A stretch of 64,000 nt of DNA, taken from positions 6,634,001 to 6,698,000 of the forward strand of contig AP026073.1 of the NCBI GenBank assembly GCA_024349765.1, written 5' to 3'. Positions 55,401 to 63,513 of this stretch are shown piece after piece. Within the stretch, counting starts at the first letter, position 1; the number at the start of each line of letters is the position of its first letter. The position numbers were made by a program, and so were the translations under genes. Source of the DNA: Streptomyces nigrescens. Lineage in GTDB: Bacteria; Actinomycetota; Actinomycetes; Streptomycetales; Streptomycetaceae. The notes below the pieces were generated by a model. The model saw nothing but the letters and a program-made list of their open reading frames with translations, was not told the origin of the DNA and did no database searches.

Positions 55401-55769
55401 GCCGGTAACGGGCGGGCGGCCCAGGCGCTGGAGCTGGCCGACGAGGCGGCCGGGACGTTCGCCGGCTACGGCGACCGACGCGGCGAGGACTGGGCGCGCT
55501 TCCTGCGCTGCACGCTGCTGCCGTTCGCCTCGGCGGGCGGTTCCGTGGTGGGCGCGGCCGTCGCGCAGGAAGAGCTGGACCGGCTCATACGGGACAAGCA
55601 CCCGACCCGCGACGCGAAGCTGGAGGACTGCGCGGAGGCCTTCGCCATCCTGCTGGAGCGCGGCGTGGAGCCGGAAACGGGCTGGCAGGCATGGCGGCTC
55701 GGCATGGTCCCGGACCGCCACGCCCGCGAGGTCATGGGCGTCCTGACCGGCCCGTCGGTCGGGGACTGA
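52446..55769 (+). CDS. STAND/NB-ARC NTPase with membrane segment and TPR array
   Basis: This 1107-residue protein has an N-terminal helical region and two probable membrane spans (about 88-130). An NB-ARC-type ATPase follows, with Walker A HGEPGSGRTAL (263-273), a Walker B-like LPVTVLLDDAAD, and the GLPLALRVAG motif of AfsR/NB-ARC proteins. A winged-helix part comes before at least seven tetratricopeptide repeats (about 660-960, units such as GQAWAHFQLGQVYLRTGEVP). It lacks the SARP DNA-binding domain of AfsR. The membrane anchor suggests a sensor or scaffold. GGAGGGGG precedes the ATG. Confidence 0.9.
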   Translation: MPVSLAALREDHRADAEALLTRAVEEEVRRSGGRLDGAALLGRARAALDGLADSAAEEYTAYVRALDEAAAGRPSLGRRLAPKELGTPAVATGVAAVAAFGTDLAYGSGGGAALGVGAAVLVAGAAATVVKLTAGHWPAAHREAGRRGQPGGAEQLRLQWLTALEVRGIRPFLDQQRMLTAAARSGGAKDGATTTKTTRGPQLRGADRSAAARQRAVLEHSFSQLPQADGPFAGRRAELARIAQWVQAARASTETRPTVVVLHGEPGSGRTALAVRATHQLRDQFRGACVVDLRGDTPGEVPLPTRDALLHLLNRLGAPREQLLFRERPSQEQHVKRLTELYHQHLTGLPVTVLLDDAADPEQVRTLVPERSDSLVLVTSREPLKLPEDLEAWVHHLPVGPLDAAGTEELLRAAAAAGEGTAGGAGAQESRPRPANAPAEPYDARALDEISGLCGGLPLALRVAGSSLGARTPAELATALAAGPPAPPVERALALGYADRPEPARRLLRRLALVGRASLGAAAAAALLGVETAEAERQLSALARAGLIEHVRGERYRLHSLVHAFAHARLVDEEEPGERGAAQERLIRGYAELADSVIRLVDGRTSTRADRFGSHGFTSLDAALQWLDDESSFITAALRHADQDVDQAAVSHLLGALADYCLLRGDLYRLGELSELTRAVGQGLLVRSVQWRTGVAARQLGELDKARTTLSSVVDLYFEAQHPAGAARALRDLGITLQQQGNLQEAAVKLREALELQSGPDMHGDRAWTLHALAAVERDRAQLAEALAMLRESLELHEESESVHGQAWAHFQLGQVYLRTGEVPRAEQALHAALELYGRTQDERGAAWAMTQLARARLVAGEPGPAADQLRQALPLHHQHEDARGEAWTMYYLGQALEERGERDAALRQLERSRTMFSRMQDGYGLACARHHSGRVTRDLRAEQTGSLRNSGFARQLLQDARKDFARIGVPHGEAWSCLELVIIDAGNGRAAQALELADEAAGTFAGYGDRRGEDWARFLRCTLLPFASAGGSVVGAAVAQEELDRLIRDKHPTRDAKLEDCAEAFAILLERGVEPETGWQAWRLGMVPDRHAREVMGVLTGPSVGD

Positions 55770-55882
55770 CGGGCCCGCCGGGAACGGCCACCGGCGGCCC
55801 CGGCTTCCGGTGCCGCCCGCGCGCGAGCAACCACCGGCCACGGCCCACGGCCGTGCCGGAGCAGCTCGTGACGACACGCAAC

Positions 55883-55913
55883 GGCTCGCCGGCCGCTCGG
55901 GCCGGCGAGCCGC
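55883..55913. terminator. Hairpin terminator
   Basis: CGGCTCGCCGGCC and its exact complement form a 13-bp stem with a five-base loop, between the convergent STAND/TPR gene and the small membrane protein gene. Confidence 0.85.
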
Positions 55914-55977
55914 CGGGGCGGTCAGCCGGTCGCTGCCAGGAGACCGGCCGTCGACCGCGCCCGGTCTTCGGCCGTCC

Positions 55978-56229
55978 TCAGCCGGTCTTCGGCTTCGCGG
56001 CGGCCGGGGCGGCGGAGGCGGTGGTGCCCGCCTCGCCCTCCTCCGGCTGCTCCTCGAAGTTGACCTTCTTCATCTGCTTGTTCATGGACTTCATCAGCAG
56101 CCACACGGCGCCGCCGATGACCGCGAAGACGATGAAGCCGAGGACGCCGGGGGTCACCTTGTCCTTGTCGAAGCTGTCGGCAAGGGTGACGAAGTGCGTC
56201 AGGGCGAGGGTGCTGGTCGCGCTCATCAT
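55978..56229 (-). CDS. Small membrane protein downstream of mca
   Basis: This 83-residue protein has one span (PGVLGFIVFAVIGGAVWLLM) and a C-terminal cytoplasmic tail rich in Lys, Glu and Ala (QMKKVNFEEQPEEGE). It starts four bases after the mca stop and has no clear ribosome site, so it is probably translated by reinitiation. A second ATG three bases later is equally possible. Homologues accompany mca in streptomycetes, so it may support the amidase or a conjugate exporter, but this is inference only. Confidence 0.82.
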   Translation of the reverse strand: MMSATSTLALTHFVTLADSFDKDKVTPGVLGFIVFAVIGGAVWLLMKSMNKQMKKVNFEEQPEEGEAGTTASAAPAAAKPKTG

Positions 56230-56233
56230 GGGG

Positions 56234-57106
56234 TCAATTGTTGCGGATGCCCGCGAAGAGGTCGTCCTCGGGGAGGGAAGTGTCCACGAGCGACTTCGCG
56301 AGCTCGTACTCCTCCGTCGGCCAGACCTCGCGCTGGATGTCCATCGGCACCCGGAACCACCCGCCGTCGGGGTCGATCTGGGTGGCGTGCGCGATCAGCG
56401 CCTTGTCGCGGATCTCGAAGAACTCGTCGCACGGGATGTAGGTGGTCAGCGTGCGCTCGCGGCGCTCGAACTGCTTCCAGCGCTCCAGCCACTCGCCGTA
56501 CGGCGACTCCATGCCGCGGGCCAGCAGCGCCTCGTGCAGCGCGATGGTGCGCGGCTTGTTGAAGCCCTGGTTGTAGTAGAGCTTCTGCGGCTGCCAGGGC
56601 TCACCGGCCTCCGGGTACTTCTCCGGGTCGCCGGCCGCCTCGAAGGCCACCATCGTGATCTTGTGCGTCATGATGTGGTCCGGGTGCGGGTAGCCGCCGT
56701 TCTCGTCGTAGGTCGTGATGACCTGCGGCTTGAACTCCCGGATCAGCTTGACCAGCCGCCCGGCCGCCTCGTCGACGTCCTGCAGGGCGAAGCAGCCCTC
56801 GGGGAGCGGCGGCAGCGGATCGCCCTCGGGCAGCCCGGAGTCGACGAAGCCCAGCCACTCCTGCTTGACGCCGAGGATCTCCCGGGCCTCGTCCATCTCC
56901 TTCCTGCGCACCTCGTGGATGTGCTCCTCGATGTACGGGTCCCCCTGGAGCTTGGGGTTGAGGATGGAGCCTCGCTCACCGCCTGTGCAGGTGGCGACCA
57001 GCACGTCCACCCCCTCGGACACGTACTTGGCCATGGTGGCCGCACCCTTGCTCGACTCGTCGTCGGGGTGGGCGTGCACCGCCATCAAACGCAGCTGCTC
57101 AGTCAA
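56234..57106 (-). CDS. mca: Mycothiol S-conjugate amidase
   Basis: This 290-residue LmbE-like zinc hydrolase cleaves mycothiol S-conjugates to GlcN-Ins and mercapturic acids, which are then exported. The zinc motif AVHAHPDDESSKGAATM is followed by VATCTGGERGSILNPKLQGD and GGYPHPDHIMTHKI. The translation start is a TTG, as the conserved MTEQLRLMAV begins there and GAGGATCGAG lies upstream. A sigma-R-type promoter sits 46 bases upstream, consistent with thiol-stress induction. Confidence 0.96.
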   Translation of the reverse strand: MTEQLRLMAVHAHPDDESSKGAATMAKYVSEGVDVLVATCTGGERGSILNPKLQGDPYIEEHIHEVRRKEMDEAREILGVKQEWLGFVDSGLPEGDPLPPLPEGCFALQDVDEAAGRLVKLIREFKPQVITTYDENGGYPHPDHIMTHKITMVAFEAAGDPEKYPEAGEPWQPQKLYYNQGFNKPRTIALHEALLARGMESPYGEWLERWKQFERRERTLTTYIPCDEFFEIRDKALIAHATQIDPDGGWFRVPMDIQREVWPTEEYELAKSLVDTSLPEDDLFAGIRNN

Positions 57107-57151
57107 GACTCGATCCTCAGTTAAGGGCCGGAGAAGATGCCTCCTATAGTG

Positions 57152-57178
57152 ACCGAAGCGAGGGGGCGCTGTATTCCC
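57152..57178 (-). promoter_or_regulatory. Sigma-R-type promoter of mca
   Basis: On the reverse strand GGGAAT (57178-57173) is followed after 18 bases by GGT (57154-57152). This fits the GGGAAT-N18-GTT pattern of sigma-R promoters except for one -10 base. mca is a known sigma-R target in Streptomyces, so the assignment is supported by both sequence and knowledge. Confidence 0.6.
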
Positions 57179-57243
57179 TGGGGCGGGGACCCCCCGGGGG
57201 TTCCCGAGCCGGCTCCAGGTCCCCGTACCAGGAGGATGGATCG

Positions 57244-57663
57244 ATGGCCGCGGTGCGCGAAGGGCTCCCCGACGGACGCTACGGCCGCTCCGCGGACCAG
57301 CGCGCGGACCGCAAGCTCAAGATCATCGGAGCGGTGCTCGGCGCCGGGCTCCTGGGCGTGGTCGGCTGGGCCGGCGTGTCGTACATCTCCGGACAGGACC
57401 TCAGCGGCCGGGTGATCACCTGGGACGCGGTGTCCGACCACGCCGTCAAGGTCCATCTGGAGGTCGTCAAGGGCGCCGGCGACAAGGGCGTGTGCACCCT
57501 GCGCTCGCAGGCGGCGGACGGTTCCGAGGTCGGCCGCAAGGACGTCACCGTCGACCAGCGCGCGAGCCAGGTCGACACCGAGGTCACGCTACGGACGACG
57601 AAGCGCGCGACCAACGCGGTGCTGGTCGGCTGCACGTCCTCGTCCGCATCCTCGTCCTCGTAG
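57244..57663 (+). CDS. DUF4307 membrane protein
   Basis: This 139-residue protein has one span (IIGAVLGAGLLGVVGWAGVS) and an extracytoplasmic domain with VKVHLEVVKGAGDKGVCTLR, containing one Cys. It ends in a Ser-rich tail. This matches the actinobacterial DUF4307 family, whose function is unknown. It lies between mca (divergent) and greA, as is common in streptomycetes. AGGAGG precedes the ATG. Confidence 0.9.
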   Translation: MAAVREGLPDGRYGRSADQRADRKLKIIGAVLGAGLLGVVGWAGVSYISGQDLSGRVITWDAVSDHAVKVHLEVVKGAGDKGVCTLRSQAADGSEVGRKDVTVDQRASQVDTEVTLRTTKRATNAVLVGCTSSSASSSS

Positions 57664-57975
57664 AGTCGTCGCGCGTCGTAGACCCGGGATCCCTGCCCGT
57701 CCAGGGGCGGGCCGAGGTACGCGCGGGGTGCATCCGTACCGCCGCAGCTACCCTCCGCCACCGTCCGCCCCTCGGGTGCCTCGCGCGCCGTACTCCGGCA
57801 TGGCGTGTCGTGACCGCCTCTGATCAGCGATGATGCGTTCCTGTGCGGTCACTGTGAATTTCCTCTTCCCCGTTTTGTGCCGGAATTGTTAGGCTCGTGG
57901 TTTCGCCCACCTGTGAAGGCGCAAACCTTCCTGGTAGGGCGTTTGATTTATCCCCAGTACCGACGAGGAGCACCT
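57664..57975. other. Intergenic region upstream of greA
   Basis: About 310 bases show no coding frame with Streptomyces codon usage. The region presumably holds the greA promoter. A TTGTTAGGCT element near 57886 may be part of a -10 region, but I cannot pair it with a -35 box. Confidence 0.4.
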
Positions 57976-58473
57976 GTGACCCAGACCAGCGAGAACGTCA
58001 CCTGGCTGACCCAGGAGGCGTATGACCAGCTCAAGGCCGAGCTGGAGTACCTGTCTGGTCCCGCACGCGCCGAGATCACCGAGAAGATCCAGGCGGCCCG
58101 CGAGGAAGGTGACCTGAAGGAGAACGCCGGGTACCACGCGGCCAAGGAAGAGCAGGGCAAGCAGGAGCTTCGGGTCCGGCAGCTCACCCAGCTGCTGCAG
58201 TCCGCGAAGGTCGGCGAGGCCCCCGCCGCCAACGGCGTCGTCGCTCCCGGCATGGTCGTCACCATCGCGTTCGACGGGGACCCGGACGACACGCTGTCGT
58301 TCCTCCTGGCCTCGCGGGAGTACGCGAGCTCGGACATCGAGACCTACTCCCCGCAGTCCCCGCTGGGCACGGGCGTGAACGGCAAGAAGATCGGCGCCGA
58401 TGCGGAGTACGAGCTCCCCAACGGCAAGAAGGCCAGCGTGAAGATCCTCGACGCCAAGCCGTACACCGGCTGA
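57976..58473 (+). CDS. greA: Transcription elongation factor GreA
   Basis: This 165-residue factor rescues backtracked RNA polymerase by stimulating transcript cleavage. The N-terminal coiled coil carries the acidic tip AREEGDLKENAGYHAAKEEQ, with the Asp/Glu residues that hold the catalytic metal. The C-terminal FKBP-like domain contains SPLGTGVNGKKIGADAEYEL. The GTG at 57976 has GAGGAG five bases upstream. A very strong terminator follows the gene. Confidence 0.96.
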   Translation: MTQTSENVTWLTQEAYDQLKAELEYLSGPARAEITEKIQAAREEGDLKENAGYHAAKEEQGKQELRVRQLTQLLQSAKVGEAPAANGVVAPGMVVTIAFDGDPDDTLSFLLASREYASSDIETYSPQSPLGTGVNGKKIGADAEYELPNGKKASVKILDAKPYTG

Positions 58474-58491
58474 GCCGCGGGACGCCCGCAG

Positions 58492-58542
58492 ACACACGCG
58501 AAGCGGCCCGGAGCCTCGTGCTCCGGGCCGCTTCGCGTGTGT
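58492..58542. terminator. Strong terminator after greA
   Basis: ACACACGCGAAGCGGCCCGG starts a perfect 22-bp stem with a seven-base loop. It lies 19 bases past greA and also downstream of the reverse-strand ABC permease gene. Confidence 0.93.
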
Positions 58543-58601
58543 ACGGCCTGCCCCGTGTGGGGAGCCCTCCCGGGCCCCTGCCCCGGGACCGCCGGCTCCG
58601 C

Positions 58602-59498
58602 TCAGGCGGTCGCCGAGCGGTACTTGCGGACCGCCAGCGTCCGGAACACCGCGATGATCAGGATCGACCAGATCACCGAGGCCAGCACCGGGTGCTCCAT
58701 CGGCCAGGCGCCGGTGACCGACTTGGGCACCCGGTCGATCGTGTTGCCGAACAGCTCGCGGGCCGCGGCCACCGTCGCACTGAACGGGTTCCACTCCGCG
58801 ACGTGCTGGAGGAACGCCGGCATGCCGTCGACCGGCACGAACGCGTTGGAGATGAAGGTCAGCGGGAAGAGCCAGATCAGCCCGCCGGAGGTGGCCGCCT
58901 CGGGCGTGCGCACCGAGAGGCCGATCAGCGCGCCGATCCAGGAGAAGGCGTAGCCGAGCAGGAGCAGCAGGGCGAAGCCGGCCAGAACCTCGGCGAGGTT
59001 CTCGTGGGTGCGCCAGCCGATCAGCACCGCGACGACCGCCAGCACGACCAGCGTCAGCGCGGTCTGCACGAGGTCGGCCAGGGTCCGGCCGGTGAGCACC
59101 GCGCCCCGGGACATCGGCAGCGACCGGAAGCGGTCGATGAGCCCCTTGTGCATGTCGTCGGCGATCCCCGCGCCGGCGCCCGCCGTGGCGAACGTGACGG
59201 TCTGGGCGAAGATGCCGGCCATCAGGAACTCCCGGTACGCCTGGGCGTCGCCCACCGGGGCGCCGGGGATGTTGATCGAGCCGCCGAAGACGTAGGTGAA
59301 CAGCACCACGAACATGATCGGCTGGATCAGCCCGAAGATCACCACCTCGGGAATCCGCACCATCCGGATCAGGTTCCGCTTGGCCACGACCAGGGAGTCG
59401 CGCACCAGCCGGCTGAGGCCGCCGCGTGCCGGCGGGGGTCCGAGCGGCCTGCCGCCGGCGTCCCCGGTCGCCGTGCCCGCCCTACTCGCCGTGGTCAT
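58602..59498 (-). CDS. ABC-2 type permease (DrrB-like)
   Basis: This 298-residue membrane protein has six spans and an ABC2 membrane domain starting VVIFGLIQPIMFVVLFTYVF. The conserved RFRSLPMSRGAVLTGRTLAD loop and GGLIWLFPLTFISNAFVPVD are typical of DrrB-type exporters for antibiotics. Its ATG overlaps the ATPase stop by four bases, so they form one operon. The substrate is unknown. Confidence 0.93.
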   Translation of the reverse strand: MTTASRAGTATGDAGGRPLGPPPARGGLSRLVRDSLVVAKRNLIRMVRIPEVVIFGLIQPIMFVVLFTYVFGGSINIPGAPVGDAQAYREFLMAGIFAQTVTFATAGAGAGIADDMHKGLIDRFRSLPMSRGAVLTGRTLADLVQTALTLVVLAVVAVLIGWRTHENLAEVLAGFALLLLLGYAFSWIGALIGLSVRTPEAATSGGLIWLFPLTFISNAFVPVDGMPAFLQHVAEWNPFSATVAAARELFGNTIDRVPKSVTGAWPMEHPVLASVIWSILIIAVFRTLAVRKYRSATA

Positions 59499-60562
59499 TG
59501 CACGCCCTCCTTCCGGTGCCCGGCGGCGCTCGCCGGGCGACCGTCGCCCGTGGTCCCGGTCCGTTCCGTACCGGCGTCACCGCCTCCGCCGCCACCGCCG
59601 CCGTCGCCGTCGCCGTCCGCGGACTCCGCGGCGTGCCCGGTCAGCGCGATGAAGACGTCGTCGAGGGTCGGGCGGCGCAGGCCGATGTCGTCGATCTCCA
59701 CACCGCGGACGTCCAGTTCGCGGATCACCTCGGCGAGCAGCTTGGCGCCGCCGGCGACCGGGATCGTCAGCTTGCGGGTGTGCGGCTCGACCGTGCCCTC
59801 CCCCTTGGCGAAGCCGCGCAGCACCTCGTCGGCGACGGTGAGGTGCTCGGGCGCGTGCACCACGACCTCGACGCGCTCGCCGCCGGTGCGCGCCTTGAGG
59901 TGGTCGGAGGTGCCGCGGGCGATGACCTTGCCGTGGTCGACGACGCAGATGTCGTGCGCGAGGCGGTCGGCCTCCTCCAGGTACTGGGTGGTGAGCAGCA
60001 GGGTCGTGCCGCCCGCGACGAGTTCCTGGATGACGTCCCACAGCGCCTGGCGGTTGCGCGGGTCCAGGCCCGTGGTCGGCTCGTCCATGAACATCACCGG
60101 CGGGCTGACGACCAGCGCGGCCGCGAGGTCGAGGCGGCGGCGCATCCCGCCGGAGTAGGTCTTGGCGGTACGGTCCGCCGCATCGCCGAGGTGGAAGCGT
60201 TCCAGCAGCTCGGCGGCCCGACGCTTGGCGTCCCGGCCGCTCATCTGGTAGAGCTGCCCGACCATCGTCAGGTTCTCCCGGCCGGTCAAGTACTCGTCCA
60301 CAGCGGCGAATTGGCCCGAGAGGCCGATGGACCGGCGTACCTTGTCGGGGTGGGCGAGCACGTCGATCCCGGCAACCTCCGCCTTGCCGCGGTCGGGTCG
60401 GAGCAGGGTCGTCAGGACACGTACGGCGGTGGTCTTGCCGGCACCGTTCGGGCCGAGCATGCCGAGGACGGTTCCTTCGGGAACGTCCAGGTCGACGCCG
60501 TCCAGTGCCCGCACGTCGCCGAAGGTCTTCACCAGCCCTTCGGCGTAAATGGCGCCTGGCAT
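59495..60562 (-). CDS. ABC transporter ATP-binding protein (DrrA-like)
   Basis: This 355-residue ATPase has Walker A GPNGAGKTTAV, signature KTYSGGMRRRLDLAAALV and Walker B VMFMDEPTTGLD. The DUF4162-type C-terminal region contains LRRPTLDDVFIALTGHAAES, as in DrrA. An unusual stretch of eight consecutive Gly follows near residue 320. Two in-frame ATGs lie close together; 60562 is chosen. It forms an export pair with the permease. A direct repeat at 60716-60734 may control it. Confidence 0.94.
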   Translation of the reverse strand: MPGAIYAEGLVKTFGDVRALDGVDLDVPEGTVLGMLGPNGAGKTTAVRVLTTLLRPDRGKAEVAGIDVLAHPDKVRRSIGLSGQFAAVDEYLTGRENLTMVGQLYQMSGRDAKRRAAELLERFHLGDAADRTAKTYSGGMRRRLDLAAALVVSPPVMFMDEPTTGLDPRNRQALWDVIQELVAGGTTLLLTTQYLEEADRLAHDICVVDHGKVIARGTSDHLKARTGGERVEVVVHAPEHLTVADEVLRGFAKGEGTVEPHTRKLTIPVAGGAKLLAEVIRELDVRGVEIDDIGLRRPTLDDVFIALTGHAAESADGDGDGGGGGGGGDAGTERTGTTGDGRPASAAGHRKEGVQ

Positions 60563-60715
60563 ATGGGTACCCCCATGGCTTGGGTGAGTTCCAGGTCGAA
60601 ATATGTCGAATGTTACGTTCGGCAGCAAAAGCCCGCTTCTGGGCATTTGTCCGCAGTGGGACACCACGGCGCGCACGGCACGCCGGCATCCCGCATCCGG
60701 GATGCTACTCCGAAA

Positions 60716-60734
60716 CGCGATACATCGCGATACA
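60716..60734. promoter_or_regulatory. Direct repeats upstream of the ABC exporter in a 305-base gap
   Basis: CGCGATACA occurs at 60716-60724 and 60726-60734, one base apart, forming a TCGCGA palindrome core at 60725-60730. It lies about 155 bases upstream of the ATPase gene and resembles a regulator site. The remaining gap (60563-60867) shows no gene. Confidence 0.4.
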
Positions 60735-60867
60735 AATAACCGGATCCGGCTTCCACCCCCGACGGACTCGCGCCCGCCCCACTCCGGCCCCTCCGGACAC
60801 TCGGACGCTCCAGTCCTTCCGGCCCTTCCGGTCACTCCGGCGGCTCTCGGCCCGGCAGCCCCTCCGG

Positions 60868-62172
60868 TCACTCCAGGACGACGTACCCCGCCTCCGCGAG
60901 TGCCGTGCGCACCTCGTCGCAGTGCTCCGGGCCCTTGGTCTCCAGATGCAGTTCCACCTCGACCTCGGTCAGCCCGAGCCGCGGATCGGTCCGTACGTGC
61001 CCCACGTCGACGATGTTCGCGTCCACCACCGTCAGCACCCCGAGCAGCGTCTCCAGCGCCCCCGGCCGGTCCGACAGCCGCAGCCGCAGCGAGAGGTAGC
61101 GGCCCCCGGCGGCCATGCCGAACCGCAGGATGCGCTGCATCAGCAGCGGATCGACGTTCCCACCGGACAGCACCGCCACCACCGGCCCCTCGAACGACCC
61201 CGGATCGGCGAGCAGCGCCGCCACCGGGCTCGCCCCGGCCGGCTCCACCACCAGCTTCGCCCGCTCCAGACAGAGCAGCAGCGCACTGGAGAGGTCGTCC
61301 TCGCTGACCGTCCGGACCTCGTCCACCAGCCGCTCGACGATCCCGAAGGGCACGTCGCCGGGCCGGCCGACCTTGATGCCGTCCGCCATCGTCGACAGCC
61401 CCTCGATCGCCACCGGATGCCCGGCCGCCAGCGACGGCGGGTAGCAGGCCGCGCCCGCCGCCTGCACCCCGACGACCTTCACGTCCGGCCGCAGCGCCTT
61501 GACCGCCAGCGCGATCCCCGCGGCCAGCCCGCCGCCGCCGATGCCGACGACGATGGTGCGCACCTCCGGGCACTGCTCCAGGATCTCCAGCCCGACCGTG
61601 CCCTGACCGGCGATGATGTCGCGGTGGTCGAAGGGGTGGATGAAGACCGCGCCGGTCTCCCGCGCGTACTCCTCGGCGGCGGCCAGCGTCTCGTCCACCA
61701 CATGGCCGTGCAGCCGCACCTCGGCACCGTATTCGCGGGTCGCCGCCACCTTCGGCAACGGGGCGCCGACCGGCATGAACACCGTGGAGCGCACGCCGAG
61801 CAGGGACGCCGCGAGGGCCACCCCCTGGGCGTGGTTACCGGCGCTCGCGGCCACCACACCGGCCGCCCGCTCCTCCGCGGAGAGCCCGGCGATCCGGACG
61901 TAGGCGCCGCGGATCTTGAACGAACCGGTGCGCTGGAGGTTCTCGCACTTGAGGTGGACGGGCGCGCCGACCAGCCCGGACAGATAGCGGCTGCCCTCCA
62001 TCGCGGTGGCCCGTGCCACGCCCGAGAGCATCTTGTGCGCCTCCCGGACGTCCTCGATCGTGACCGGGATCGCGACGGGGGGCGTGACAGGGGGTAGTTC
62101 GGCGTCGGTCTGTCCGGAGTCGGGGCGGGGCTCGTGCGGCGGACGCGGCGGATGAGGCGTATGAGCAGCCAT
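60868..62172 (-). CDS. ilvA: Threonine ammonia-lyase with ACT domain
   Basis: This 434-residue PLP enzyme deaminates threonine to 2-oxobutanoate, feeding isoleucine synthesis or degradation. The PLP Lys lies in RTGSFKIRGAYVRI, followed by AASAGNHAQGVALAA and the phosphate loop VGIGGGGLAAGIALA. A single C-terminal ACT domain (about 350-434) indicates amino-acid regulation. An extended Pro/His-rich N-terminus of about 50 residues is unusual. The ATG at 62172 is chosen; upstream in-frame ATG is less likely. Confidence 0.93.
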   Translation of the reverse strand: MAAHTPHPPRPPHEPRPDSGQTDAELPPVTPPVAIPVTIEDVREAHKMLSGVARATAMEGSRYLSGLVGAPVHLKCENLQRTGSFKIRGAYVRIAGLSAEERAAGVVAASAGNHAQGVALAASLLGVRSTVFMPVGAPLPKVAATREYGAEVRLHGHVVDETLAAAEEYARETGAVFIHPFDHRDIIAGQGTVGLEILEQCPEVRTIVVGIGGGGLAAGIALAVKALRPDVKVVGVQAAGAACYPPSLAAGHPVAIEGLSTMADGIKVGRPGDVPFGIVERLVDEVRTVSEDDLSSALLLCLERAKLVVEPAGASPVAALLADPGSFEGPVVAVLSGGNVDPLLMQRILRFGMAAGGRYLSLRLRLSDRPGALETLLGVLTVVDANIVDVGHVRTDPRLGLTEVEVELHLETKGPEHCDEVRTALAEAGYVVLE

Positions 62173-62336
62173 ACCGCCAGTCTCGCAGTTCGACGGTGCG
62201 CGGGCCCGCCCACCCACGGGCACCAACGAGGGGGACGGAGCGTTATCGGAATGGACGGCGCAGGTACGCCGTGCGCCGGGTCCGCGTACGCTGTCCTCCC
62301 ATCCATACGCACTTCCATCGAAGCGAGCTCCCGGCC

Positions 62337-62837
62337 ATGCCCACCTCTTCGGACATGACGACCCACACCGACCCCGCTCTCCTCGACGCGCTGCAGCACC
62401 AAGTGGCCGTCTTCGCCCGCCGCGCCGAACAGAGCCGGCTCGGCGGCGTCGGGCAGGCGCGCAATTCCATGGACCGCGCCGCCTACCTGCTGCTCAACCG
62501 CCTCGACCAGGAAGGCCCGATGGGCGTCAAGGCCCTGGCCGCCGGCATGGGCATCGACTCCTCGACGGTCACCCGGCAGGTCGCCCCGCTCGTCGACTCC
62601 GGGCTCGTCAGCCGGGCCACCCACCCGGAGGACGGCCGCGCCGTGGTGCTCGAACTGTCCGAGCGCGGCCACGCCCGGCTGGACGAGGTGCGGGCCTCGC
62701 GCCGTGCGCTGATGGCGCTGGTCACGGAGAAGTGGACCGACGAGGAGCGCGAGGCGTTCACGACGCTGCTGACCCGCTTCAACGTCTCCCTCTCCGACAT
62801 CACCGCGTCCCTGACGCCCACGGGGCAGGCGTCCTGA
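62337..62837 (+). CDS. MarR family transcriptional regulator
   Basis: This 166-residue regulator has the winged helix QEGPMGVKALAAGMGIDSST followed by VTRQVAPLVDSGLVSR, and the wing DGRAVVLELSERG. A C-terminal dimer helix follows. It is divergent from ilvA, which may be its target, although MarR proteins more often control stress or efflux genes. A second ATG at 62355 is possible. The ribosome site is weak for both. Confidence 0.92.
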   Translation: MPTSSDMTTHTDPALLDALQHQVAVFARRAEQSRLGGVGQARNSMDRAAYLLLNRLDQEGPMGVKALAAGMGIDSSTVTRQVAPLVDSGLVSRATHPEDGRAVVLELSERGHARLDEVRASRRALMALVTEKWTDEEREAFTTLLTRFNVSLSDITASLTPTGQAS

Positions 62838-63039
62838 CACCAGCGGCAGCTCCGGCCGGCGGCACGCCACTGCCCGGCCGGCAGCCCGCCGCGTACCGGC
62901 CGGCGACATACCGCGGCCCGGCGGCCGGTGACGCGCCCCGGCCCGGGCCCGGGTAAGTCGTCACGCCTCTTGACCGGGTGGCCGCGCTGCCGTGCTATAG
63001 GAGCCCAGGGGGTCGGGCGTCCGTCATCCGGGAGGCGCG

Positions 63040-63513
63040 GTGCGAGAGCGGCGGCCGGTGCAGCAGCGCCGCCACGCCCGGGAGTTCGAGTCGTTCGTGG
63101 CGGGCGCGGCCGGACGGCTGTTCCGCGCCGCCACCCTCCTGACCGGCGAGCCCGCCGCCCATCCCGCCCCGGCCGCCGAGGAATTGCTGATCCACGCGCT
63201 GGCCCGGACGTACGCCGACTGGGACCGGCTGCGCGGCGAGGACCCGTACGAGCGCACCCGCCGGGAGCTCGCCGACCGTTTCGCCCGCACCGCCCGGCGG
63301 CACCGACGGCCGCGCGGCGGGCCGCTGGACCGGCTGACCCCGCAGGAACGCCTGGTCCTCGTGCTGCGGCTGCACGAAGGGGTGGCCGAGGAGCAGACCG
63401 CGGCCCAACTCGGCCTGCCCGCCGAGCGGATACGCGCGCTGTGCCGGCACGCCGTCGCCGCGCTTCGCAGCCACCGGCCGGTGCGCCGGGTCCGCGGCGG
63501 CGGGGCGCCATGA
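63040..63513 (+). CDS. Small sigma-factor-like protein (ECF type, region 4)
   Basis: This 157-residue protein resembles a shortened ECF sigma factor. The N-terminal region 2-like part is EFESFVAGAAGRLFRAATLL. The C-terminal sigma-4 helix-turn-helix contains LTPQERLVLVLRLHEGVAEE, then QTAAQLGLPAERIRALCRHA. The region 2 DNA-melting residues are poorly conserved, so it may not work as a full sigma factor. The GTG at 63040 has GGGAGG upstream. Its stop overlaps the next gene (ATGA), forming an operon. Confidence 0.8.
   Translation: MRERRPVQQRRHAREFESFVAGAAGRLFRAATLLTGEPAAHPAPAAEELLIHALARTYADWDRLRGEDPYERTRRELADRFARTARRHRRPRGGPLDRLTPQERLVLVLRLHEGVAEEQTAAQLGLPAERIRALCRHAVAALRSHRPVRRVRGGGAP

Noticed and set aside
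52446-55769. AfsR/SARP-type antibiotic regulator
   Set aside because: No N-terminal SARP winged helix; hydrophobic segments are present instead, and no biosynthetic gene cluster is adjacent.
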